From Fratercula arctica (taxonomy: Eukaryota; Chordata; Aves; Charadriiformes; Alcidae): DNA of 64,000 bases. The translations under genes and the position numbers were made by a program. The notes under the pieces were generated by a model. That model was given only the letters and a program-made list of their open reading frames with translations. It was not told the DNA's origin and searched no databases. The stretch's first letter is position 1, and the number at the start of each line of letters is the position of its first letter. Shown here in pieces: positions 43,202 through 55,225 of this stretch. The DNA is taken from NCBI GenBank assembly GCA_947846985.1, contig CANTUZ010000026.1:51442730-51506729 (forward strand). The letters are read 5' to 3'.

Positions 43202-46200
43202 GTAAGTACATGTCATGATTTTTTTTTTCACAGCATTATCATTGTCAAAGCGTTCTTTTGCTTTTTATCTGTTTAAAACTTCCTTCTGAGTAGCTGCTTT
43301 TTGCCAGTGAATTGCTTAAAAATGTTCTATAGCTATGAAAATTTAGGCTCTACAGAGATAGCTCAGAAGATGACTCAAAGTACAAGTTAAACTAATGCTA
43401 CTCCAATACATATTAACTTTTGGTTTTGACATGACATTCCAGGAGTTAATTGTTAGGGAGATGTCTAATTTGTGTAGGAAAATGCTTAGTCCATAAGGAA
43501 TCTTTCTTTTGTTTATACGAGTACATTTTTATACAGTAAAAAGTGCAAACTTATCTAAACTAACAGATTTTTGGAGGTAGGTTTCTTGATTACAAATAAT
43601 ACACTTGGATAGTCTTTTCTTGAAATTTGTCACTTTCTCATCAGGATGCAGTAGTATGCCTGTGCTAGTAGTTTCATTAGTCCTTAAAAACTGCCTTCTA
43701 TCTTATGTCCTAATTGTAAGCAGTCTCTGAAATGCTGGTTTTTAATGTTGAAAACCAGTATCTACTGCAATGGTATAGTAGAACACTGGCTTTAAATTTT
43801 TTATTTTTTCTTGCAAGTAGGTGGAAAAACCAGCTTGCAGTTAAATTCTTAACTATGAGTTAATGTCAGAGTTATAACTGTTAGTTTGAAAACTGCTGAA
43901 CTGGACTAAATATATCGCATTTGTAAGAAAACAGCATACCTTGTACTCAGTTATTTGATATTTGGCTTCAAATAGACAAACACATACTAATATGTAAGGT
44001 GATTCATTTGAGAATGGTTTCTGTTTAAAAAAAAAAAAAAAATAGCCACCATTTACTGGTTTTGATCAGAATTGTAAGAAGTTCAGAGATAGGAGATAAT
44101 GGCGACAGCTAAGATCTTGGAATAATTCAAATGCAGAAAAAAGGGTGTGTCCCCTCTTCCCTTATTAAAGCAAAATCTTGAGTACTGTCAAAATTAGTCC
44201 TTGCAATATTTATCTTCATACATTAAAATCTTTAATTAAAAAAAAAAAAAGAGAAATTAAAGTTCTGAGAAGCCTGGAAGGAAAGCATACTCCTGCAAAA
44301 ATAAACTGGAGAAAGGCAGGGAAATTCAAAGTATTATTTATCTTTGAATGAAGGAAGAAAATCCTGTTGTGCATAGTCAAGGTGTGCATAGTTGTACATG
44401 AAGGATTACTTAATTGTACATAGAGATTATTGTATATATAAATACCTACATAAGTGCATTCTCATTGGAAGGTATGTGGGTAAGGTGTTAATTTGACCTT
44501 TATTATAGATTCGTCTTACATTTCATGCCATTGAAGTTTTTATTCTCTTTATAGTCTGAAATGTAACCTAAGAAACTGACATTACCATTGTTAGCAGTTA
44601 AACATTCTGTGGTTTTATTATCTGAAATGTCATCCAAGTTCACAGTTGAAACAGGACGTAAGAAGTATCTTCTTGTTTTTAAGACAATCAGAAAAGATGT
44701 TCCTCACACTGTATTTTGTTGCCTTTATTATTGGAAATGTTAATTTTTCATTGGAAGTAAGACAAAAATATGTACTCTCAAATGAATAGGAAACTTCTTC
44801 TGATTATTTTGTCACTTCTGAAAATTTGTCAAGCGACTTATGAAAACTAACCCTATGCACAGTTTTTCATGAATGTAGGTTTTTTAATGTCTAACTTTAT
44901 TTAAAGCTGCTGCCCAATCTTAATTTTTCAGGAAAAAAATAAACTTGCAGCAAACTTGGTTTAGCTTTGTAAAGTCCAAATTCAGCTCCTTAAATCTTGA
45001 TCAAGAAATGTAAACATGAAATAAGTTATAAATCTGTTGAACTCTAGGGTGTTGAATCTTTAGAATAAAATAACACTTCAGTGATTCAACTAAATGACAA
45101 AGCTGCAGAAACTGACATGCTTTCCCCTTGCTAGGGGCAAGAGACTTTCAGGTCTTGCTAGAAATGTAATTTTATGTGATGAACCAAGAAAACTTGTAAG
45201 AAGTTCTCATGCAGTTGTAAAATAAAAATGTTCACCTTCCAAAACAAATTAAAAAAAAAAAAAGGAAAAAAAAATAAGGAATTGTTTAATGCCACAGAGT
45301 TAGCTTAAAAGGGAGTAATGGTTGGTGGTAAATGATAATGGCAAATGTTTGATTTGTCAAATTCTGTGAGTTACTTTTTCCTTTAAGACTGCTTTCGAAA
45401 ATGAAACCACTGTTAATATTTGCTGTGGCACATCTTACTTCTGCTCTTTTGGTGAAGAAGGTAGTTTGGGGAAGTGTGTGTCTGAGTGTGTGTGTTTGTT
45501 TTCAAAATAAGTAAGTAGTCATTCTCTGAAATCAAAATACTCTGTGGCAAGAAAAGTGTAGTTTACATATGAGGGCTTGGTTTGTGTGTTTGAAGTTCAT
45601 AGATTGTCAGTCTGCTATAGGAAGAAGGCTCCTTTCCTCCACCACCCTCTCCCCCTTTTTAAACAGCTTCTGTAGCTTGTGTGTGCATACTATAAATTGA
45701 GTCTGTGTGTTTTGGTTTTTTTTTCTTATTTCTTCCTTTTTCAGAGGTGCTCAAAATCATGTGACTCTTACAGGCAATTTCTCTTAATTTCAAAACGCAT
45801 AGTCCATTATAGATGGTACCCGATGGCTGGGTTTTCATGTAGGCTTGTCTCAGACTAATGGATTTTATACTTCAAAAATACATTTATACAGAGGCAACCA
45901 GCAGCTAAATAATGCCTTTGAGTGTTACTTTACACTGAAATGTGGATCAGGCAACACAGTTCAGTTGCTTCATCTGTTGCTAAGTAACTCCATTATCAGA
46001 CTGCTGAGCAGAAGCAGAGAAAGAAGAATTTATATTCTGATTGTTTAATATACTAGGCATTTCACAGAAAAATAAACTCTTTCCTTTCTTTGAAATGCTG
46101 TTTATGTCATGGTAGCAAGTGAAAGATGCAAGTAAAAGCTGCAAAGGATGTGTGAGGAAGAAGTTAACATCGCAAGGCTAACTTAACACAAGGCTGTTGT

Positions 46201-49200
46201 TGTTTGCATGGGTGTTTATGATTTGTGTATCTTCAAAATATGTTTATTATTTCCTCTGCCCTTTGAATGGCAGAGTAGTTATATGCAAAGCCTCTTTTCT
46301 GAAGCATACTGGCCAAATGGGGAACCTAGTGGGGGAAAAAAAAAAAAAGCTGGATTTATGAAGTGTGCCAGTATATTGAGTTGTCTTTCCTTACCTGTCC
46401 CCAAGCAGTTTGATACAATCAATCTCACAGAATTTTGGTGTGAATGAAAAACAGATTATAACTCTGTCCAGACAGAACTAGGAAATTTCCTAGCTTCTTG
46501 GTTGAGTTTAGTTGAACTTCTTATTTTGTGGTCATGGCTGGAATGGAATGCTGTGAGTATAATTTTCATGTTTGCTTCATATGAATGATTGATGTGAATG
46601 AAACTTGTGGAACATGAATTGGTTAATTTCATTGTTAGCTTTCTACCAACCCCTTTTTTGTCCTTCCACCCCAGATAGATAGTACGCAGCTTCAGCTGCA
46701 ACAGCAGAGAACTGCCCTGCACTAACATGCAGTACTGTCACTGAAACGTGGAGTGGGGCTGTACTTAATCTGAATTCTTAAGGAAAATTAACACGTTTCA
46801 TTGCAGCCTTCCCTAGGGTACTGGAGCCCTAAAAGGTTTTGTGACTTCTTTGTAGAGGGATACAGAACAAGCTTGTGACTACAGTGCACCAAAGGGAATG
46901 GTTGCCCCCAGAAGCAATTTTGTACAAGCAGTGTGTAAACTATCCTTTTCCTCATTATAAGTAGAGTAGACCTAGATTTGGGAGCTCATTTTAGAGTTGG
47001 GAAAACCCTTCTCCACTTAGCTATGTTGATTTTACATGGTAATTTCTTTTTCGTTGCCTTTCCTTAACTGAGTGACTTAATGGCTAAAATTATCGTACAA
47101 TGGTTGCTGAAACTTAGCAGACCGGAGTTACAGACTTGTACCTCCCTATTCCATGCAGTGTCTGTGTTTTTTCATGATGAATTAGATGTGGATGAGGAGA
47201 AGGAGGTTCTAAAGATGAAGGGAGATAAAGTTTTAGATGTTTTAGATACTATAACAGGATGACAGCATTCCTACCTCTATGCTTCCTTCCCTTCCTCTCT
47301 TTTCTCTTTTTCAAGCTTGGTTAGGGATAGATGAGAAATAATAGTGTAACTAAACTACTACAGTTGGAACTCTGGCAGCATTTTTCCCTTTCCAATAAAA
47401 TGATCTTGTGAATTAGATAAGTTAAAGATAAATCATTTGTCTGATGGTTCCCAGATACGTTCATTAAGATAGTTATGGTCTAACGACCACATTTCTAGTT
47501 CCTTGTTTGTCTTTTGACTCTGTCTGGGAACAGTGTTTAGTGTTAGAGGTCTCAAGATAACCAAATTCTGGTCCAGTTGGCAGTGTATTTGATCCTTTTT
47601 TCATGCTCAATGTGTGTGACCATTTTTATATTAAATATTTTACAGATAATTATTTAATGGCATCTTTAAAGATGAGTATTCTGTTATTGTTTGTAGTTTG
47701 CAGTTTGTAGCAGAGAATACGGAGTAGAAACTTGTGTTGTGTGACACTGTTTGATAGAAACTGTAGTACCTAAGACATATGAATAAAATACTTTTTTAGT
47801 TTTCGTAAAAAAAAACTAAGATAGACTAAAACATTTCAGTTTTATGTCACATAATTAAATACTTAACATACCCTTTTAAAGCATTGACTGGAATGAACCT
47901 AATGTAAAAGTCTATAGGACAAAATAAACTTAGTTTTCATGTTTTCTGAATAATCACAGCATAGTGTACTCTTATTTATCCATCCATATGTGTTTTACTG
48001 AGATTCCCCCCCACCTCCTATTTTTGATTTTGGGAAGCAGTTCTCTTTCTTCTTCACATGTCAACTACAAAACACTTACTTCAGCAGTGTTCCCAGTGCA
48101 TGACACAGGGCAAATGTGGAGAGGACATAGTACTTTCCTTTGAGTTTAGTCCAGGCAAATTGTTTGAGGAGAAAAGTCAGTATTATGAGGCATATAAATT
48201 GCGCATCATCTGATGGTGTGAATGACTGAAGTTTAGAATAAATAGAAGTAGCTTACTTTTTCACTGGTAACAAGTAAGTGAAAGAGACTTTTGGGGAAAA
48301 ATATTCGTAAAGTGTGTCATTTCCCTGCCCTTCTCTCCCTTCCCCCCACCATATTCCATATGCTGTTTCAATTTTTACATACAATTACTTACATACAATG
48401 GAGAAATTTCAGAAAAAGGATTGTTTTCCCGTGTTTCTTTGTGAATACTTTCCGAAAATACTTTATAACTAGTTTATTTCATTCTTTTGAGGTTTTGAAA
48501 AGAACTGTAGTTGTTCCAGACTTTTCCCCTTAATTTTTTTTTCTTTTAAATTAAAAACTCATGTTCTCCAGGAGAGTGTTGTTGGTTTTCTTTGGAGACA
48601 CAGAATGCACATATAGGACTAGTTACTTGCTAAACATATGCATACATATGAGGGTGATGCCAATGCTGAGATTGATTTCTCTACTGTATATCATAGCTTT
48701 GGACAGTGATGCTTCATCTTCTGTCAAGTATTAAATTGGAGCTTTCTAAAGCAAAAACTCTTTACAGATGACATTATTGGTAGTGTTGACTAGTAATGAT
48801 AAATTCACTCTTGTACTTTAGTTTGTCAAAGATGTTACATATGCACCAAAACCTACTAATGTACCATAAAAATAATGTTTAGTGCTTTTAAAATGCATTG
48901 AATAACTATACTGAAACTAAGCTGAGATAACAGGAAAACATGCTTTCATAAAAACTGATATATCTGTTCAGTATTAAAAGACGCATCAGTATCAATAAGC
49001 CCTTCTGAAACATTCACTTTGTTCATTTTTGCAACAAAATAAAATGATTTGATCATTTCTTCAGAAATACAACCTTATTTCTCAGAGTTTGATTTCTTTT
49101 GCTTTTTTTTTTGTTTTGTTTTGAGCTGTTGCATTTTGACTTAGGCAGTTTCTGTAATACTATTCTTAAGGTAAAACATTCATGTGGAGTTTGATGTTAA

Positions 49201-49752
49201 TAGAATAAAAAAAAAGTGAAGGTTGCGTGCTTGTGCATAAATATGTATTTGCTCTAAAGGCATTTGAACCATTATGCAGGTGTCAGACTTATTTTCTGCA
49301 TAAATATTTGTGTAGTCTGGCAATAAATACAATACTTAGTCGTCACCCTTAGGTGGCGGTATTGACTTTGTAGTGGTAACAGCTCTTTGAGGTCTTGCTA
49401 TAACGGATTACCAATACACAGCAGATAACTTCTGAATATTGTGCTAGTTCCACAGATCCTGTTTTCTCTTCGATTCAGCTGCCAGGATCACTGTCTCAGT
49501 AGTTCTAAGTGTCTTCAGGCTGTTAGTGTAACAAAGCCTGCTCAACTAAATAGCGTTCGACTCTTGCAGTGCAGTTATATGTATTCTTATTGAAGCATTT
49601 GAAGAGGTTTGCTTTGTGTAGTGTATTAAATATTAGCAAAAAGGAAGGAGAAAACTGATAGAATCTGGGGCCACTGTGGGTATTTTGTGGGATATTTTGT
49701 GTTCTTTTGAAACAGAGTGAATTCGAAGAACATACGATGGAAACGTGTATAA

Positions 49753-49935
49753 CTTGGAACAGGTTGCCGAGAGAGAGATGGTAGATGCCCCATTCCTGGA
49801 GACATTCAAGGTCAGGCGGGATGGGGCTCTGAGCAACCTGATCTAGTGGAAGATGTCCCTGCTCATTTCAGGGTGGTTGGACTAGATGACCTTTAAAGGT
49901 CCCTTGCAACCCAAACTATTCTAGATTCTGTAATG
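49753..49935 (+). mobile_element. CR1 LINE 3' end fragment in intron 4
   Basis: The sequence follows the CR1 C-terminal/3' UTR order: the AACAGGTTGCCGAGAG region, GAGCAACCTGATCTAGTGG, GGTTGGACTAGATGACC and CTTGCAACCCAAACTATTC, with a degenerate tail (ATTCTAGATTCTGTAATG). Orientation is plus. Only about 180 bases remain. Confidence 0.92.
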
Positions 49936-52499
49936 CTAGATATACTGAGTATGAAGTAAGTGAGTTGAAACTAACTGCTACTGAAGATCCTGAGCGCAAC
50001 TATGGAGAAAACCACCTATTGTTCCTTGATTTGCTTTTTACTCATTCCTAAATAAAACCATCTTCTGCAATGCTAATGGAGTTCTAAACTTGTGGCTTCT
50101 TAAAGGCCAAGAACGTGTCTTCTGGGGATGCATATTTAAGAGTACAACACAGGAAACTTTGCTTTTTGAAGCAAATTATTTTGTGTGCACCCTTGTCTAA
50201 TAGTGTGGATTCTTATTTAGTACATTCATTTTATTTTTTTTATAGTGTAAAACAGAAGTGCTTCATGTGTCTCACTTCAGTTATATTTCAAGGGTATGTG
50301 TCAGAGAGGCAAACTAATTCTGGTTCAGCCCTTAATGTCAGATAAATTAGGAGCCCCATAAAGTAATAATTTTCAGCTTAATGCTTAACACCACATTTTG
50401 GGTATTGTACTGAAAGTATTTTTCTATCTTGTATTGCTCAAGACATCTGCAGGAGGAAGTTTTACTAAAGAGTTACAAGGTGTGTTTTTTGTGGTTTTCC
50501 TGTTTGTTTTTAAACTTTGCTAATGCTTTCATCTCTTTTATGATTTCTGTCCCCATATCTTCCCCTTACAAACATTTGTCTTCAATGGGGAAACTTTGTA
50601 TTTAAGCAGGTGAAAGAAAACTTCCTTTTAAGATGAATTCAGTGTTTGTGAAACTCTTTAGACTGACAGCATTGGAAACTGAAGTCCTCTTTTTGTCCAC
50701 TGAACAGGTACAGCGTCAGCAGCAGTGCGAGCTTCACCCCACTGCCCCACCACAGTGCTGCAAACCCTGACCTAGAGAGAGACCTCTAGCAGGGGTTAAG
50801 AGGCTTGTTCAGTCTCCATGCTCACTCAGTCGTTACTGTGGCTGCCAACGGGAGTACCCATTTGTGATAGTGGGTAGATATCCACATCACAAAAGCACCA
50901 GGAACTGCATTTATTTAAGTTTTTAACCAAGTATTTGATGTTGCGAGTTGACTTGTCATGTAAAGTGTGAGTGTGTGTGTATATATACATTTTAAAAGTG
51001 ACTAAGAACTGCAGTTGTAATCTGTATTGTTGCATTAATTATGTTTTTCGACTCTTGCTAGGTTACATGTGGTAGATTAATGGCTCTACCTACTCCACAG
51101 TTCAAAAAACTTTCAATTTTTATATGGATATAGAATCAGGTATTATACTACTTATAATAATTCTTTAGCCTGTAATGTGTTACCACTTTGTATATTATTT
51201 TATGTATAAAAATGTGTAGTACATGCACAGTAAATTAACATAAAAAGAACTGAGGAGTGGAAAAGTGGCTGATAAACAACTTTTTTCTACTTTGTGGCCA
51301 ACATTTTAAGATGATTATTTATTTGATACTTGCAGATGATATATTTTGTGTACAATTTTTTCAGAAAAAGCTAAATACAATTATTTAGACATTCAAGTGA
51401 TGTCTGCTAATGCCTGCACATTAACGACAGGCATGTTAGTGAACTTGTACATCAGAGTACTGTAATGAATAGTATTCACAATAATGAAGATTCAGGTACT
51501 AAAAATCCAAATGGATGGACTTAATGTGAAAAACCTAAAAACAACCCACAAGCAAATTGCAGCAAGGTGGGAGTCAATTTTTATGCTTTCTGTATGGTTA
51601 TTTAAAGAGCCATTGTATATTGTAATTGAAATACATATCAAAGGCATTGCCAATACAGAAATGGATAGTATTTATAGGGTATTTCTGTATTTCTAGAGCA
51701 TGCAATGTTTTGTGTTTATTAAGTGCTCTGTCGAACTGCAAATAGAAAGTTAAAATGCAATTAGTAGCCTGCTCAGAAGATGCCTGTACAGTTTCTTTAC
51801 TGTTGTACTATTTTGTCTAATTTGACCTGTTAGCATTTTGTGTGGGGGAAAAAAAAAAGTAAGTAAAAGCAAATTATTAGCAAGTTGCAATAGCACATTG
51901 CCTTCAAAAGAGGCTTTTATTGAAGCTATAAACCCTCTGTAATAGTTTGTGACTGCTGTACTGAAAAAGATGTATGCAGTGAAGTTATTTTTTTTTCCCT
52001 CTGGATTCCAGTAATTAATAAATTTTACAAGAAAATTTTTGCTTCAATCTGCTTACTGAAATGATAAATTGTTACTGAACTAAGCAAAATGCTTCAGTTT
52101 TATTATGTAGGGTAGATTTATATAAATTTTAATGAACATAATAGATCTTAACTTAAACTAGAATGTAGGCGCTTATTTGGGTTCTTTGTTTTTGTTTGTG
52201 TTTTTTTTTTTTTTTTTGTTGTTGTTGCTGAACAAGTTATTTGAGCTTTTAATCTAATTTAAAAACTTGGTGACCAGGTATTGGTAGCTGGATATGGAGC
52301 CTTTTTGATTGTTTGAAATACACATATTTGATTGCCATTTGGGTCAATGGTCCAAGTATTATTACACTACTTCATTCACAAACAGAATTCTATGATGCTA
52401 AAGTGAAAAATCTTTCCACTAAAATGCATGTTTTAGTCGAATGTGTGCTGCTAGATATTAAAGTCACCTAAATTGAACTGTAACAAAAATCTTCAATTT

Positions 52500-52550
52500 C
52501 TGTAGGGTTTTTTGGGGGGGATGGTTTGGTTTTATTTATTTATTTTTTTA
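52500..52550 (+). repeat. T/G-rich low-complexity tract in intron 4
   Basis: A short run of GGGTTTTTTGGGGGGG followed by GGTTTGGTTTTATTTATTT on the coding strand. Confidence 0.7.
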
Positions 52551-54008
52551 AATCTAGTGCTGTCTTGTGGCAAAGAGACCATTGGCAAATTCCAGATGAA
52601 ACACTTGTAGTTCTTCATTGTTAAGTCGGTATCTTGGCCCTTGTTGTACTCCGTAAAAATCTTCAGCCATTCACTTAAGGATAGCAATAAATCAAAACTG
52701 ATAATATTGCTCCCAGTGAGCTGTGATGCTTCTTACTGAAAGAGATCACAAGTATGATGCTGTGAAGCAAATCCTTAAAGCTGTCAGTATCATCATTTTA
52801 AAATGGTGGTAATTTGCATCCATCAAAGATAATAATACAAATGTGTTTTTATTTGTATAGGACAAAGACAAGATTATGTAAAAATAATGAATGACAGACA
52901 GGCATTTTTGTTTATATCATGTGTTCCAGCAAATTCCAGTTGAACTTATTATCTTTATGAAGCTAGAAAAATGAACTTGTCAAATTTCTGAAGCTGGATG
53001 AAAACACTTTGTTTCCCAAAGAACTTCACTGTAACTTTACATAGCTTAAAGTCTTAAGTATGAAAGATCAAACCTTGTATGCGATGAGGTGTAATGGAAG
53101 TGAGTTCTACAAATGTCTACATTCCCTCTCCTCATGCTGCCATAGTGACAAGTGCCTGGGGACAAACAGATTCATGTTCTCTCATGGGTGTCTTGAGGTG
53201 CTTTCTAGGTGGTTATGTTCACCAAAATATTACATTGTTGGCACATACATTGCAGTGCAAATTGAGTGGGCATGGAGAATGAACTGATTAAAATATCCTA
53301 AAATGTTGTCTTTTTTGAGCCAAGGTTAAATTGTTGTTAACTTTTGAACTGCAACATTAGTACCCAGGATGGATACATTTTTGAATTTACACTTTGCTGA
53401 AGGCTTTTCATTGTAAATTTATCATCCATGTTTAAACCTGGCTTTGGTGTTCCATTTTTTATGCACTTTCATCATCCCTAGGAATTCCAGCCTTATTTAC
53501 TGTAGAGTGTGCTATGGTCTTTCAACTGTCACTGTTCTTTTTATCTAGAATGCTAATGCTTAAGAAACTCTGTTTGTCTGGGCTTTAGACGCAGGTACTG
53601 TTGTACTTATTGTAGCTAATCTTCAACATACTGCTCTCCCTTTCAGAGCTACGTGCATCTGTTGCCCCGGTATTTTTCTCAGAGCCCCTAGTTCCTCCTT
53701 TATTCTGTTTTGTATCATAACTCCCACCTTCCCACCCAAAAAAAAGTTTGAAAATTCAGTTGCGTCTGAGGCTTTCCTTTAAGATTGTCTTGGTAGTGTG
53801 GCCTTCAGATACCAATGTGTGACTGTCTTCTGGTCTCTTTGCTCCATTGTATCCAAATGTGTTTTTGTCTATGTGGGGCTTGAACCTTCCTCTGACATTA
53901 TGCAGAAATTATTGTTTTCTAAAACCATGAAATTATTTTTAAACCTTTTAAGTTTTCGAGGGTTGGGCGTTATAGATATATGTCTGCCTGGGACATGAAC
54001 ACAGTGAG

Positions 54009-54576
54009 TGTAACTAAACTGAATTTTGGCTGGCATGGAGTTAAAATTCTTCGCAGTAGCTCAGGCGGTGCTAGGATTTTGGATTTGTGACCAAAACAGT
54101 GTTGGTAACTGAGCAGTGCTTACACACGGCCAAGGCCGCCTCTGCTTCTTGGGCTGCCCTGCCAGTGAGCAGGCTGGGGGTGCGCAAGGAGTTGGGAGGG
54201 GACACAGCTGGGACAGCTGATCCCAGCTGACCACAGGGGTACCTCAGACCATATGGCATCGTGCTCAGCAATAAGATGGGGGGAAGGAGGAGGAAGGGGG
54301 GGGCGTTCAGAGTTACGAAGTTTGTCTTCTGAAGTAACAGTGTGATGGAGCCCTGCTTTTCAGGAAATGGCTTAACGCCTGCCTGCTGATGGGAGTGAAT
54401 GAATGCCTTAATTTGCTTCGCTTGCACGCACAGCTTTTGCGTTACCTATTAAACTGTCTTTATCTCAGCCAGGAGTGTTCTCACTGTTACTCTTCCAATT
54501 CTCTCCCCCGTCCCATGGCGGGCAGTGAGCGAGTGGCTGCGTGGTCCTAGTTGCTGGCTGAGGTTAAACCACACCA
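54009..54576 (+). mobile_element. Solo LTR of an avian ERV, sense in FBXL17 intron 4
   Basis: About 568 bases run from TGTAACTAAACTG to AACCACACCA. They share landmarks with the other LTRs: CAGTGTTGGTAACTGAGCAG, the GGGACAGCTGATCCCAGCTGAC block, CTATTAAACTGTC then TTTATCTCAGCC, and AGTTGCTGGCTGAGGTTAAACC. The part near 54,340-54,430 matches the antisense LTR at 15,049 more closely (the GGAGCCCTGCTTTTC block and CTGCCTGCTGATGGGA), so these two are of one subfamily. Target-site duplications are unclear; AGTGA at 54003 and AGTGG at 54576 agree at four bases but overlap the terminus. Confidence 0.88.
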
Positions 54577-55198
54577 GTGGAAAAGATACTGCTGGTGTTC
54601 TGTCTCATACCAGTTTGGTAAAATTATGAGAATGGTTTGAGAATATTTTCTGTCTAAACTACAAAAATGTAAATCAGAAGAAAGTCTGGGTTACAAAATT
54701 GTGGTGAAAAAGATTAAATGTGAGTGGGAAATATTTCTTTTTAAATGTTTTTCTGCTTAAACATAGAGAAAACATCTGAGCTTTGCATAAGCTGAAATAG
54801 AAAGCTAATAACATTTCGAAGGCTGAACAAAAAGTGGTTGCTAGTGTTAGTATTATCTAACTAGTACTTAAATGTGGTAGGACAGCATTGGTAAATGGAG
54901 GGCTAATCTATACAATACATAAGAGTAAATTTGTTTCTTTTAGGTTTCAGAGTGGTTAATTGAGAACGAAACAAACACACACGAGTAAATGGTGCGAAAT
55001 GAACTTGCCTTACTGGTAACTGCTGGGTTGATAAGCTGAGCTGACTCTGCAGTGAGCTTAGAGAAGGTGATGGGTCTGTTAGGCAGCATGACCAATGTAA
55101 GGGCATGAGGGTAAGCAGGAGTGGGCAGCCGTGGACTGTTAAGTTAGCTTTACTGTTTCATTAAACAATACTGTTAATTCTGAGACCTTCCCAATACT

Positions 55199-55225
55199 AA
55201 AAAAAAAAAAAAAAAAAAAAAAAAA
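55199..55225 (+). repeat. A27 homopolymer
   Basis: Twenty-seven consecutive adenines lie in intron 4. No SINE or retrocopy body was recognised upstream, so I do not call it a retroposon tail. Confidence 0.9.

Noticed and set aside
55199..55225. A27 as the tail of a processed pseudogene or SINE
   Set aside because: No gene-like or SINE-like body or flanking duplication was found upstream.
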